Shown here in pieces: positions 34,598 through 45,307 of a stretch of DNA of 64,000 bases. Under the pieces are notes generated by a model that had not been told where the DNA came from, made no database searches, and saw only the letters and a list, made by a program, of their open reading frames with translations. A program made the position numbers and the translations under genes. The stretch's first letter is position 1. Each line of letters starts with the position of its first letter. The stretch comes from Nicotiana tabacum (Eukaryota; Streptophyta; Magnoliopsida; Solanales; Solanaceae): positions 65,911,990 through 65,975,989 of the forward strand of contig NC_134095.1 of assembly GCF_000715075.1 (NCBI RefSeq), written 5' to 3'.

Positions 34598-36131
34598 TGA
34601 TAACTAGGGATTCTAGTTCATTTTACACTCCTTTTTACTTGAGTTTTGGATTAAAAATGTATACAAATAGTCCCAAAGGCATACATGTTGTACTTGTTTG
34701 CAGGGTTTGGTAAAAAAAGTGACAAGTAGTCAAAACCAGCTCAAAAAGGAGTGAAACATGCACAAGTACCAAGAACAAGTCAAGGCACTACTGCAACATA
34801 AAATCCACTACAGTCGCAAGAGACCCACCGCGGCAACAAACCATTTAGTGCAGTCTGCGATGGATGAGTTCAGAGAGGTGCACTTTTCGATCTTAAAGTA
34901 GTGCGGTCCGTGGAGGATTTCTCGCGGCCGCAGTAGCCTCTTCACAGCCGCAATCCATTTTATGCGGTCCGCGGAGAGAAGATTCAAAGAGTTGGGAGTT
35001 TGGAGAATTGAAGCCAGCACGGTCCGCGGAGCATTTTGTGCGGACCGCAGTGAAGCCACTACGGCCGCGGAACATTTTATGCGATCTGTGGTGTCTAGAT
35101 TCAGAGAGAGAAAAGTCAATCCAAGAAGCCTTATTGCGGCCGCGACACATTTTCCACGGTCCGCAATACCTCCGTCAGGGGTATTTTTGTCCAGAAAATT
35201 TGGCCTAGTATAAATACTTTCTTTTCACATTTTTAGGGCATCTGTTAGAATCCAGAGCACATGAACGACGGTTTTGTTCCATTTTGAGTAATTTGTATCT
35301 AGTTTAGCACTGAATCTCCAATTTCTTAGTTTGTAATCAAATTATATGGGTTATTCTTCATCTAATTTTATGATTTCTTGCATTATTATGAGTAGCTAGA
35401 CTCATTTGCTATGGTTGGATCAACCCTAGTATGGGTATTTGGTGGGTCTTTTGATTTAAGGCTTAGATGTTTATGAGTAGTTGATATTTGAACTGATTTG
35501 TGTTTTCCATGTTGAGTTAGTGGTTGCAAATACTAATTTTTGCCTATTTGACTTGGGCTCTTCTTAAGAAAGAGAGCTTGAGTCTAGGAAAATCAGTCCA
35601 ACAAGGAATTGGGGTGTAATCAAGAGATTGATAACCCCAATTAAAGGGTTAAACCTAGAGATAGTAATACCCGACTTGAGCCTATATTGCTTGTACAATT
35701 TTTGACACCCAACTGGTCTTGAGAAAGTCAATTAGGGCAAAGTCAACCAAGCTACCGAGAGGTATAGAGTGAGTAGTTCTGTGCATTGGCTATATTGCAA
35801 TCCCCAACATAATAACTTTGCCTTAGGCTTTAGATCCCATCAAGTATTCACCTAGGAGAAAGTCACTTTCCTAGTGCCTTTTTAACCATTTAGAAAACCT
35901 TACAAGTATTTATTCTTAGTTTAATCTAGCATCTCGATAGTATAAAATTAGAAGTAGCAAACAACAATTATGATTGGAAGTGTAATTAAGAGCACTACGC
36001 ACTGCTAGTTTAGATAGGAATCCAAATCCCAATCAATCTAGCTCCATGTGGATTCGATCTCGGCCATCTTGGGTAAAAGCTGCATCGACTGCTCTTGCCA
36101 CTTTGTAGTGGTATAGGGTTGGACCTGATCA
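34598..36131 (+). repeat. 3' LTR of element B (1534 bp)
   Basis: It starts TGATAACTAGGG and ends CTGATCA. It is collinear with 22371-23877, and its TATA box lies near 35205-35215 after a palindrome array (about 34800-35170). The 3' LTR retains an extra palindrome pair (near 34925-34950: GCGGCCGCAGTAGCC) that is absent from the 5' LTR and accounts for part of the length difference. Confidence 0.92.
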
Positions 36132-36410
36132 GTCCTCGAGATCGGGTACCATCTCGAGTCTTGTAATGATATCAATGGCTCCTTAGAGCCTATCTTCTTC
36201 TTGATAGAGGTACTCGAGATCGGGTACCATCTCAAGGTATGTAATGATATAAATGGCTCCTTAGAGCCTATCTTCTTCTTGATAGAGGTCCTCAAGATCA
36301 GGTACCATATCAAGGCTTGTAATGATATCAATGTCTCCTTAGAGCCTATCTTCTTTTTGACAGATGTCCTCAAGATCGGGTACCATCTCGAGGCCTGTAG
36401 ATGCGGGGGT
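36132..36410. repeat. 78-bp tandem repeat (about 3.5 units)
   Basis: Units start at 36132, 36210, 36288 and 36366, an exact 78-bp period. Each has CTCGAGATCGGGTACCATCT, then GTAATGATATCAATGGCTCC, then TAGAGCCTATCTTCTTCTTG. A further unit is left of element B (22290-22370). It belongs to element C. Confidence 0.9.
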
Positions 36411-36564
36411 CTTTGATCCCCAAAACATCATACGATAGCGTTAATTGCATGGCACAACTATGAAACAACCGAGGCAATCCTGCTGGTATATCTTCCTAAA
36501 GCGATAATGTCTTAGTCAATATTTTTAATTGGCGTTTAAGGCAGGAGGACAATCACTGCTTTCT

Positions 36565-36573
36565 CTATATATA
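36565..36573 (+). promoter_or_regulatory. TATA box candidate for the opposite-strand ORF of element C
   Basis: CTATATATAGGG lies about 155 bp before the ATG at 36724, followed by a C/T-rich leader. It points opposite to gag of the same element. Confidence 0.45.
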
Positions 36574-36723
36574 GGGTTTTCTTCCCTCATTTGAGGATTT
36601 TGCTATTTTGAGTAGTTATCCTCCTTCATAGAGTTCTTCTTTCCTGTGTTAAGTCATTCACCATTTCAACTTTGAAGCCCTTGTTCAAATTCCCGCTCCA
36701 ATTCCCTAGTTTTACCACAATTA

Positions 36724-38950
36724 TGGCTGCTACAACAGGGTCCGCTCGGCAATGAGAAGGAAGTTCTGCCTCTGATTCTCGCTTGGTTGGTGGTGCGCCG
36801 CTGGTGCCAGGCGAGCCAACCTCAGAACATTTTGTTTCGAGGGGGGACTTTTCATCAAAAAAACCTCCTAATGTCCGGGGTCATTAGGAGTATGCCTCGA
36901 AGTTTATTTCTTTAATAGGAGAGAAGCACCTTGAGTTAGTGAGGAAAGATTGGGGATGGGGGGGGGAATGTAGCACTGCAGGTACCTTCCCTTGAAGAGA
37001 GCATCATGGATCATGTTGAGGGATTTTTGAACGTATACACATACCCCTTTATGCTGCGCCCCCTTGATAGGGTCGTGCTCGACTTCTGTCAAAAGTATCA
37101 GGTTACCTTGGCACAGGTTCATCCATCATTTTGGAGGATAGTATTGATGATGAGGTTCTTTGCATAGGAAGCAGGTCTTGAGTTCACCCTTAGTCGTCTC
37201 ATCAAGCTGTACTGGCCTTTTAACCATCGAGGCCTACTAACCCTACGATGTCGATCCACCACGCCCTTCGTTATTGATGATGAAGAAGATGGGAATCGGG
37301 GATGGATGAGCCGATTCGTCCGAGTACAGACTATTGATATTATCCCTGCGGAGTTTCTGCCATTTCCTGAGGAATGGAATTTTACACGTAAGTGGTACAC
37401 TTGTGCCTTCATTGTTTTGTTTATAGTGGAGGCGGGCTCCATAAATGTGCCTTTGTTTCCCTCTATGCAGTAATTCCATGGATGTCATACGAGGTCCCCG
37501 ACCTAACGGATTGGGCTTGGAAGTTGGCGACCTACTCGACTTACAATGAACGTAAGTGGCGAGCCTTGTCTAAGGGTAGATGGGAGGCAAAACACCACGA
37601 TACGTGCTATGTGATTTGCTCCTTTTTTTTGAAAGGCACTTTCTTTTTATGTGTACTAACTCCGTCATTGTAGCCATTAGGGGGTTTTTTGAGGCGGGAT
37701 CGTGCCTTTTCGGAGAGGGAGAATGATCGCCAATTTTGGGGCCGAGGAACAATAGTAATAAGCAGAAAGGGCCTTTGCAGGGCGACAGTGATTATAGAAA
37801 GATGAGTCCAGCCCGGAGGCTTAGAGAGGATGTATCAGTTGAGCCTGCAGTGCCCGAGATCTCTGTTTTTAGAAAACCGGTCCCTCCTCCGCTGTCATCT
37901 TCTTTTCTCGCCGAAGGTACTTCGAGGAACGAGGGTTCTCTGTCGTCGACTTCTTCTCCCATCGAAGGTACTTCGAGGGATGTTCGAAGCCAAGGGCCAC
38001 ATATATCAAGCGACCGTATCCCAGCCGAGAGCGGCTCTACTGGGGTCGATGGAGCCAGACTAGTAGGTGCGCTCGACTTTTGATGAAGCTCAACGACTCT
38101 ACTTTGTGGTGAGTTTCGGCAGATCATATTGTTTTTATAGTTTTTTGCAATTTTTTACTCTCTTATCGAGTTTCTCCTTCATAGATATTCAACAAGCTCA
38201 AGTCTGAGTTGCTTCGCCGTGAGACCAGGCTGCAAGAAGCCATGGATGGGGAGAAATCCCTTAGGCTTCTTTGCAATGAAAGGGAAGACGAGTTGGCACA
38301 CTTACTGTATGAGGCGCGTCGGAGACTGAAATACGAAAGCTACCTCGAGGAGCAGGTAATTTTTGTTCCAAGAGAGTACGTGTTTCTTCCTCTATCTTCT
38401 GAGGCTAATGTTTCGTTTACTTTAGTTGCAGAAAAAGGCGGAGGACCTAGAATGCCCTTTGGGCGAAGTTGGTCAGGCCAAGTGTGAGCGTGATGAGCTA
38501 AAGGCTCGGGTGGAAACCTAGGTTGTGGCTAAGAAGGATGTTTTAGCCAAGGCTTTCGCCCTCGAAGTACAACTTCGCAATGCTCATGAGAATAGCTTGG
38601 TCCGAACGAATATGATTACAAGGTTCGAGTCCGAGCTTCTGAAGATGAAGGCCGAAGTTATGGATGCCTGGGTTGAAGCCGAATCAATCCAAACTAAGGC
38701 TGATAAGAAAGTGGCCGTCTATTTAAAGGATGTTGTCGACGCTCGTGCTGAGCTAAGGGGGGATCTCGACCAAGAGAGTAGGAGAAAAGAGTATGTTCGG
38801 TGTAAATCTCGGAGGAAATCTCTCGAGGAGATCCATGCTAGGGGCTTCGATCTCTCGAAAGAGATAAAGCAAGCAAAGACGGACAAATATGACGCTAAGT
38901 TCCTTATGTCCAATGCTGAAGATAGCGAGAAAGAGGCTGACGGGCCATAG
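36724..38950 (+). pseudogene. Spliced opposite-strand ORF of element C ('putative gypsy type transposon' family plus coiled coil)
   Basis: The reading frame runs antisense to gag and protease. Start ATG 36724, and four introns with standard borders fit: about 37388-37470 (CAC|GTAAGT..TATGCAG), about 37601-37673 (ends CATTGTAG), about 38108-38184 (GTGAGT..TCATAG) and 38356-38431 (CAG|GTAATT..TTGCAG). Exon 1 has LRPLDRVVLDFCQKYQVTLA, QVHPSFWRIVLMMRFF and WMSRFVRVQTIDIIP, resembling from memory the PF04195-type 'putative gypsy type transposon' domain. Exons 4-5 encode a Lys/Glu-rich coiled coil ending in SNAEDSEKEADGP and a TAG. Stops at 36754, about 36889, 37010 and 38519 (the last a likely CAG-to-TAG) show it is dead. 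Antisense extra ORFs are known from Tat/Grande elements; their function is unknown. Confidence 0.65.
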
Positions 38951-38955
38951 TCCCC

Positions 38956-41182
38956 AAGGGGGACATAGATCAGGCCTTTCTTTTTTGATTTTGTGTATAG
39001 TGCTTTTAAAGAACATGGAGCTTTGCATTTTTTCACATATACATATATAAAAGGAAGCTTTGCGGTTTCATCTTTTATGCACTTCCCTTTGCTGTGATGT
39101 TTGTCAGCCATTAGACAGACGAACTGGTCTTCAGGTTAAAAGAACCCTTAGGTTTATAGTACGGCCTTAGGGCTCGTTGGGCTGGCCCGTAGGCTCTTAT
39201 GCATTTGGTCGGTATGACCTTTTAGTATAAACCGACATTTAAGCTCTTATGCATTTGGTCGGTATGACCTTTTAGTATAAACCGACATTTAAGCTCTTAT
39301 GCTTTTCCTCTTAGACATATTCAGTTAAGTGTTTTGGGTTTAGTCCCCGAATCGGGTCTCGACTCGAGCTCATTGACCCTTAAGTTTTTTGAATTTAAAG
39401 CTGGCCCTTAGGCTCTTACCCGTTAGGTCGGTGCAACCCTTTATATAGGTCGGCGGCAGTGGCTCTTATGCATTGGGTCGGTATGACCCTTTATATGGGC
39501 TGGCAACAGTGGCTCTTACACATTGGGTCGGTATGACCCTTTATATGAGTTGGCGATATTGGCTCTTACACATTGGGTCGGTACGACCCTTTATATGGGT
39601 TGGCATCAGTGGCTCTTACGCATTGGGTCGGTACGACCACTAATATTGGCTTATTTTTCCCTCGTTAAGGACTTTTTGAAATTGTGTTTGCCTGACTCTT
39701 TGACGGTTCGATAAAAACCTCGATTGTGAGTTGTTATATGGAAATGGATGAGCACCTCGGGAAGTTTTGCTCGGTGGCTGAGTGTTTCGAAGCCTATAGT
39801 TTGGAGCTGACATGGTCGAAGCTCTTTTGCCTATGTCGAGGGTAGCCTGTTTAACCGGTTCTTTTTAAAGTACTTTCAAAGTAATTGAAGACCTGTGATT
39901 TTATAGCAACAGTCGGGCATCCCCGAGTCATGTTAGTTTGGCTAGTACAACCTTGTGACTATAGTCATTGTGTTTGGCCGGAGCCTTTTAGTCCTCGAGT
40001 GTAGTTTCGGTGTCTATATCGAGGGTATACCTTTTTAGGGGTCTTACAAGTTCGAATATATAGCCTTAACTTTAAGGTCGGGATAATGCCTTTTTGTAAG
40101 GTCTTATAATTTTTACATGTCTTTGAGGTCTTACAGTTTTGGTTACTTGGTACAAGTATGATTCATGCTTTGCTTGAGGTCTTATAGTTTTGGTTACTTG
40201 GTACAAGTATGGTTCATGCCTTGCTTAAGGTCTTACAATTTTTGATGTTGCCTTATAAAAGTCTTACGAGGTCGAGGTTGCCCGTATAGGGTCTTATGGC
40301 CTCGGCAGTCCCCGAGGCATTGAAAGGTTTCTTGGCTCTGGAGCCATTTTTGTAGACTTGACGTTGCCTCATTGAGGGCTTACGAGCTTGAAGCTTCCAA
40401 CCCGGGGGTCATACGGTTTCGAGTTTTTGATGCCAGTCCCCGAGTGTTCGAGACGTTCTTGGCTTCTGGAGCCATTTTTGTAACCTTGATGTTGCCTCTT
40501 TGAGGGCTTACGAGTTCGAAGCTTCCAACCCAGAGGTCATATGTCTTTGAGGTTTTTGACGTCAATCCCCGAGTGTTTGGGACATTTTTTGCTCTGGAGC
40601 CATTTTTGTAAAAAATACCGAACTCCTTTGAAACACGAAATGATTTGATGGAGGGGAAATTATTCTTTGATTACTTGGTACAAGTATACACGTTTTTGCT
40701 GTCAAGGGCTCGGTTATTTTATACAGACACAGTTCGTTCGACCGTTTGACCAGGTATATCATTTTCCTATCGAGACCCCATTTAGCACATCTTGGCTTCT
40801 CTGAGGAGGTGACCTTCCGGGGGATGCCCCTTAGAATTCGAGGTTGATTGAAAAGAAGCCTTGAATACTTGTTGAGTCTTCCTTAGGTAGCATATGGATG
40901 TTGCCACGTTAAAAACTTTGTCGGTAAAACCCTTCTTGGGATAAAAACCCGATCGAAGGAAAAGAGTGCAATGTATGCTTTCGGAACCTAAGGCCTTCAA
41001 GTTGGAAAGCGCTTCGGCTGTTTCGATTGGTTAGTGTAAAATGTAACTAAAAAGGGAGACGATTATACCTTAGTATCGATGGCGCCTTGGGCCTCGGTAT
41101 GCTTCGATGGTTTGTTCTGAGGACACGACACGGTCCTTTTCTTGTTTTATTCGGGTATAGCTGAGAATGTATCTCGTGATCG
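38956..41182. repeat. Repeat-rich spacer of element C (50-, 51- and 128-bp tandem repeats)
   Basis: This stretch lies between two convergent transcription units (the antisense ORF and gag-protease) where RT and integrase would be expected. Tandem arrays are visible: 50-bp units at 39191-39300, with the two central copies identical, and at 39411-39640 (GGCTCTTACRCATTGGGTCG type); 51-bp units at 40141-40240 (TTACTTGGTACAAGTATG); 128-bp units at 40340-40610 (GGAGCCATTTTTGTA at 40340, 40468, 40596). No RT, RNase H or integrase motif is seen in six frames. Confidence 0.8.
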
Positions 41183-41671
41183 CTATTTCACTATTTGTTT
41201 ATTCTGTGGTTTCTTCGACGTCGAAGGTGTTGGTGCCGGTGCTACATCGTGTACCGCAAACATCTCACTCACTACATATTGTTCCCCGTACATGGTTTTT
41301 ATTCCATCCTTCATTGGAAACTTCATCATTTGGTGAAGGGTTGATGGTACTGCTCTCATGCAGTGTATCCATGGCCTTCCGGGCAAGGCGTTGTACCTCA
41401 TGTCTCCTTCGATGATATGGAATTTGGCATTTTGGATAGTGCCAACCACTTTGATCGGGAGGGTAATTTCGCCTTTCATTGTTTCGCTCGCTATGTTGAA
41501 CCCGTTGAGGACTCGAGGGGCGGGCACGATTTGGTCAAGCAGTCCGAGCTGCTCTATCACCCTTGACCTGATAATATTGGTCGAGCTACCTAGATCCACA
41601 AGTATACATTTAATTTGAAATATATTTACAGGAAAAGAGATTACCAGTGCGTCGTTGTGAGGCTGAGACAA
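41183..41671 (-). pseudogene. Aspartic protease of element C
   Basis: The frame reads SQPHNDALVISFPVN, then CILVDLGSSTNIIRS (active-site DLGSS; the usual family D-P/T-G-S is changed at the middle residue), then VLNGFNIASETMKGEITLPI and GDMRYNALPGRPWIHCMRAV, where the flap-side LFGRPW is LPGRPW. It matches Tat-lineage retropepsins. It is open for 162 residues and ends in a Pro/Ser/Lys-rich tail. Nothing resembling RT follows. Confidence 0.8.
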
Positions 41672-41879
41672 GGTCTCGATGTCCTCGTCGCTGAATGTGA
41701 GAGCATCCTCGGGTATGTAACCTTAAGTTCGCTTTTCTCTAGTGATGGATATTTTTGTTCTTTTGATAGTGGGTTCCTATGGGATGTCGACCCCTCCCAT
41801 GATCATGTGTATAACATGTTGCGGCTCATTTGCTTTGTTCTTCTTGGTCGCCTCTCTTTCCTGGAATTTATTTTTGGCT

Positions 41880-43455
41880 CGATCACTAAGGAATTCTCGG
41901 AGGTGACCTTTGCTGAGTAGTCGGGCTACTTCTTCCCGAAGTTGTCAGCAATCCTTGGTCTTGCGACCGTGTGTGCCATGAAATTCACATGCTAAGTTAT
42001 GGTTCCTTTGCGAAGGATCTGATTGCACAGGCCTTGGCCACCTGGCGTCTCCAATTTTACTTATGGCCAATACGATGTCTGAAATGTCGACGTTGAAGTT
42101 GTATTCTGACAAGCGGGTGCCTCCATCAGCCCTGTGTGCCTATTGAATCTAGTTCTACTAATGAGTCCCCGAGAATTCTGGCCTCGATCCATCCTTCGGT
42201 CATTGCAGGTTATGTTGCGCCTCGGGGCGTTTCTTCTATCTTCAGTGTATGGTTGGTATCTTTCTTTGTTTGGCTTTGGCTCCTTTGCTGGAAGCTTGCT
42301 AGGATATACCGAGCCGGAGGGGGCTCCTAGTTGGTCGTCTTCAACCCTGATCTTTGATTGGTATCGGTTGTGGACGTCCGACCAAGTAACGGCGAGATAT
42401 TCGACTAAGTTCTGCTTCAACTGCTTCGAAGCTACCGAGCTTCTCTCGTTCAAACCTTGAGTGAAGGCCTGCACTGTCCAGTCGTCGGAGACTGGTGGTA
42501 GTTATATTCGTTCCATTTGAAAGCGAAATACAAATTCCCGCATCATCTCGTTCTCCCTTTGCTTGATTTTGAAGACGTCGGATTTCCTTGTAGCTACCTT
42601 GATGGCACCACTATGTGCCTTTATGAAGGCATCTGCCAGCATGGCGAATGAATCTATCGAGTTTCGGGCTAGGTTGTGATGCCACATCATCGCCCCTTTT
42701 GAAAGTGTTTCTCCGAACCTTTTTAGTAGGATGGATTTGATCTCGTCGTCCTTTAGGTCGTTGCCCTTCACTGCACAAGTGTAAACAGTGACGTGCTCGT
42801 TGGGGTCCGAGGTTCCGTTGTACTTCGGAAGATCGGGCATTCTGAACTTCTTTGGAATGGGTTTTGGGGCAGCTTTCTGTGGGAACGATTTTTGTACGAA
42901 CTTCTTCGAATCTACACCCTTCAAGATCGGGGGTGCGCCCGGAATTTGATCGACCCTAGAATTGTAGGTCTCCACCTTCTTGTCATTGGCTTCTATCTTC
43001 TTCTCGCCCGAATCGATCCTCTTTGTGAGGTCCTCGAGCATCTTTATGATGGTGGGGTCGGCTACCGACCTTTTGTTGCTTGATCTTTCTGGTGCCTGCT
43101 TGGCTTGGGGAGCCATTTCCGGTGCTACCGTGCTAGGAGTTTTCTGGTGGCTTTGTAGCTAAGCAATTGCCAACTGTTGTGCCTGTAATATTTCAAAAAT
43201 AACGTGAAGGCTAACCTCTCGTTCTTCCCTGGGTGGGGTTTTCTGAGCTTCTTGTTGGTCTCCTTAGTGTATGCTCCTGTTAGTGTGGGAGCTTATATCG
43301 ACGTGTTGGGCATCGCGTGAGACCACATCTGCGGGGATTGGCTCTGGCGCGTCCCCAGGGTTTAGTGGTGGTGCGCCAACACCCGGAACAGCTACACTAT
43401 TCTCCCCATGGTCCTCAAGACTGTTGTTTTCATATGCATTCACTGAGTTAGACAT
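41880..43455 (-). pseudogene. Gag of element C
   Basis: It starts at ATG 43455 (MSNSVNAYENNSLEDHGEN). A stop at 43264 is followed by a second long frame (43116-42502) with a coiled coil (MLEDLTKRIDSGEKKIEAND) and core motifs DLPKYNGTSDPNEHV, LKRFGETLSKGAMMWHHNL and MREFVFRFQMERI. After a stop comes 42474-42061 with FTQGLNERSSVASKQLKQNL and IRVEDDQLGAPSGSVYP, then a basic Arg/Asn-rich stretch. A degenerate zinc-knuckle-like CEFHGTHGRKTKDC lies near 41950-41990. This order is typical of Tat-lineage gag from Solanaceae. Only a few stops break it. Confidence 0.85.
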
Positions 43456-43551
43456 TTTGACCTGAAATCAAAGATTCTTGGACAAGAAAAGGCGTGAACG
43501 ATAACTTGCGTTATGTAGTAAACCAGCAAGAAAACAACCACTATTATTTTA

Positions 43552-43569
43552 GCCCCACGATGGGCGCCA
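43552..43569 (-). other. Primer binding site of element C
   Basis: TGGCGCCCATCGTGGGGC on the minus strand lies three bases inside the LTR. It shares TGGCGCC with the Athila sites, but the rest differs. I do not assign the tRNA. Confidence 0.75.
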
Positions 43570-43572
43570 AAC

Positions 43573-44344
43573 TGTTTACCTTGAAAATGGTAATAACAAT
43601 TATATTTGATTTTATGGTTCTAGAAATATATGATCTATTTTTATGCTAGTTGTTAGGTGATAGATACTAAGTGAAAGATTAGAAAATAAGATAATAGCTT
43701 GTATACAGTGTAACAATCAAACCGAATGGTTCAAAATCGTGGCGTTGAGCTTGCGTATACGGGGCCTCGAGGTCAAGTCAGGTGCCCGGTCAAGGGCAGT
43801 CGATGGAGGATTAACAGTTATGATAAATTTGATGACGGCTCTTTATGACCAATAATGAGCAATAAATGAAGCACAATAAATAGAACACAACAAATGTAAG
43901 CAATAAATGTAAGTAGTGAAGTCAAGGGAATATGTTAAGTTAGGGAGCAGAGAGAATGTTCTTGTATCTTTACTATTGTGTATCAGGTCCCCTTACAAAA
44001 TGACAATGATCCCCTTTATATATGAGGGGAATCCCAATAAAGTACAAATGCTTTTATTACAAAGATATGGGGCTGGTACAGCCATTTAATGTCGTGATAC
44101 GGGTTTGAACTAGCCTAATAGACTTCGTCAGCTCTAGTCACGTGCCTTGGGAACCTCACATCGATCTCCCGTAGCTGCTGACTTACATTGCCTCAAGGCC
44201 GATCATTGTTTATACTGCCTCAAAGTCGATCACTGAGAACCCACGGGGTCGAAACCCCGAGCTGAGCTTCGAGCCTTCTAGGGGCGGTCTTTACGAGGCG
44301 CCTTAATGATAATAAAATCGGACCACTGATTTTTACCGTATACA
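43573..44344 (-). repeat. 5' LTR of element C (772 bp)
   Basis: On the minus strand it begins TGTATACGG and ends GGTAAACA. Length is identical to the left LTR. A TATA-like CATATATAAAGGGG (minus) lies near 44015-44030. Confidence 0.92.
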
Positions 44345-45304
44345 GAACTTGAAGCATACGTGTATTTATAGCAAAATCTTTCATGCTTTGTACAATTTGC
44401 TGAAATATGCAGTTTTTCTTTTTGCCAGATTTTGAAATATGCAATTCACCATGCCCTCAAGTATATGATTTTAACTATTTTGTTATATATAAAGTACACT
44501 AAGTTCAAAACTATAGTCATAAAATATGAGTTATAATGGTATTCCACAATGATCGATTTTAAAGCTTAGATTCCGTTTCGGCTCTAAGAACTTACTTATA
44601 ACAGATTTACTAAACTCTTGTGTGTTTTCACATCGAAAGAAGATATGTCCAATTACTATCCAACCCTTTTATATAAAATATAATATCTTAATCATAATTA
44701 ATTAATATATATTTTCACCTTTAATGGAAACATAAGATGCAGATAAATATTTTCCATAATAATCAGTCTCTCCCACGTAAAACCCCTATCCATTTTAATT
44801 TATTCCACTATATAAACCCTCCAATACGAAATATAACGGCTAGAGAGGACCTGTTATGTTTAGTGCCACTATGACCACATGTACCATGTTAACTTGGCAT
44901 GAGTCAAATTGTCCAACAGTTACATATAATAAACGGACTAAACTTCTTATTTTCACCAACGCAAGTTGCAAGGACAAAGACCTGGGGCTTATATTCCACA
45001 TATCTATTCTGCATAAAATAATTAACAAATGCATTGTGGAATGTTGATGAAACAAACCAGACATCGCATTTCTTGTACGTAACCAAACAGTGTATCAATT
45101 ATACGATATTTTATATTGAGATACTTTTATTAATGCATGTAAGCTAATCGGCCCTAAATTTAGTACTCTCCTTTTTTTTTTCTTCCTAAACTTAATTGGC
45201 GCACTTTCCTAAATGAGATATAGCCACATTGGTGTTGAAACCTAGCTAACTTAAAATCGCATCAAACTGAAAAACAAAAACCGAAATCGATAAAAAGAAC
45301 CAAT
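44345..45304. other. Intergenic; no gene seen
   Basis: A/T-rich, with short opposite-strand open frames near 44850-45080 that lack support. The last 60 bases hold AAACTGAAAAACAAAAACCG-type sequence, whose style resumes after the MITE candidate at 46256. That suggests an older repeat was split by it. Confidence 0.4.
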
Positions 45305-45307
45305 TAG

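Larger units (their letters stand above)
22371..36131 (+). mobile_element. Athila-type Ty3/gypsy retrotransposon B, complete but decayed
   Basis: Both LTRs are present (22371-23877 and 34598-36131), with primer site, gag, protease, RT-RNase H, integrase, post-pol promoter/intron, post-pol ORF and polypurine tract. Total length is 13.76 kb. The candidate target duplication is GTCCG before and GTCCT after (4 of 5). Stops, frameshifts and an internal loss near 28372-28440 make all frames non-functional. It is closely related to element A and nested in element C, so it is younger than C. Confidence 0.93.
19917..44344 (-). mobile_element. Tat-type Ty3/gypsy element C, lacking RT/integrase, host of nested element B
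   Basis: Two 772-bp LTRs in the same orientation bound it. The primer site lies beside the right one, so the element reads right to left: LTR (43573-44344), PBS, gag, protease, repeat-rich spacer, opposite-strand ORF (36724-38950), 78-bp tandem repeats, spacer, second opposite-strand ORF candidate (20930-21560), left LTR. With element B (13.76 kb) removed it is about 10.7 kb. I find no RT, RNase H or integrase motif in any frame between protease and left LTR, so it looks non-autonomous, comparable to the described gag-only 'TR-GAG' elements. By eye the LTRs differ at about fifty sites, so it is not recent. Flanks GGGGA (left) and GAACT (right) do not match; no target duplication is visible. 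Confidence 0.8.
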
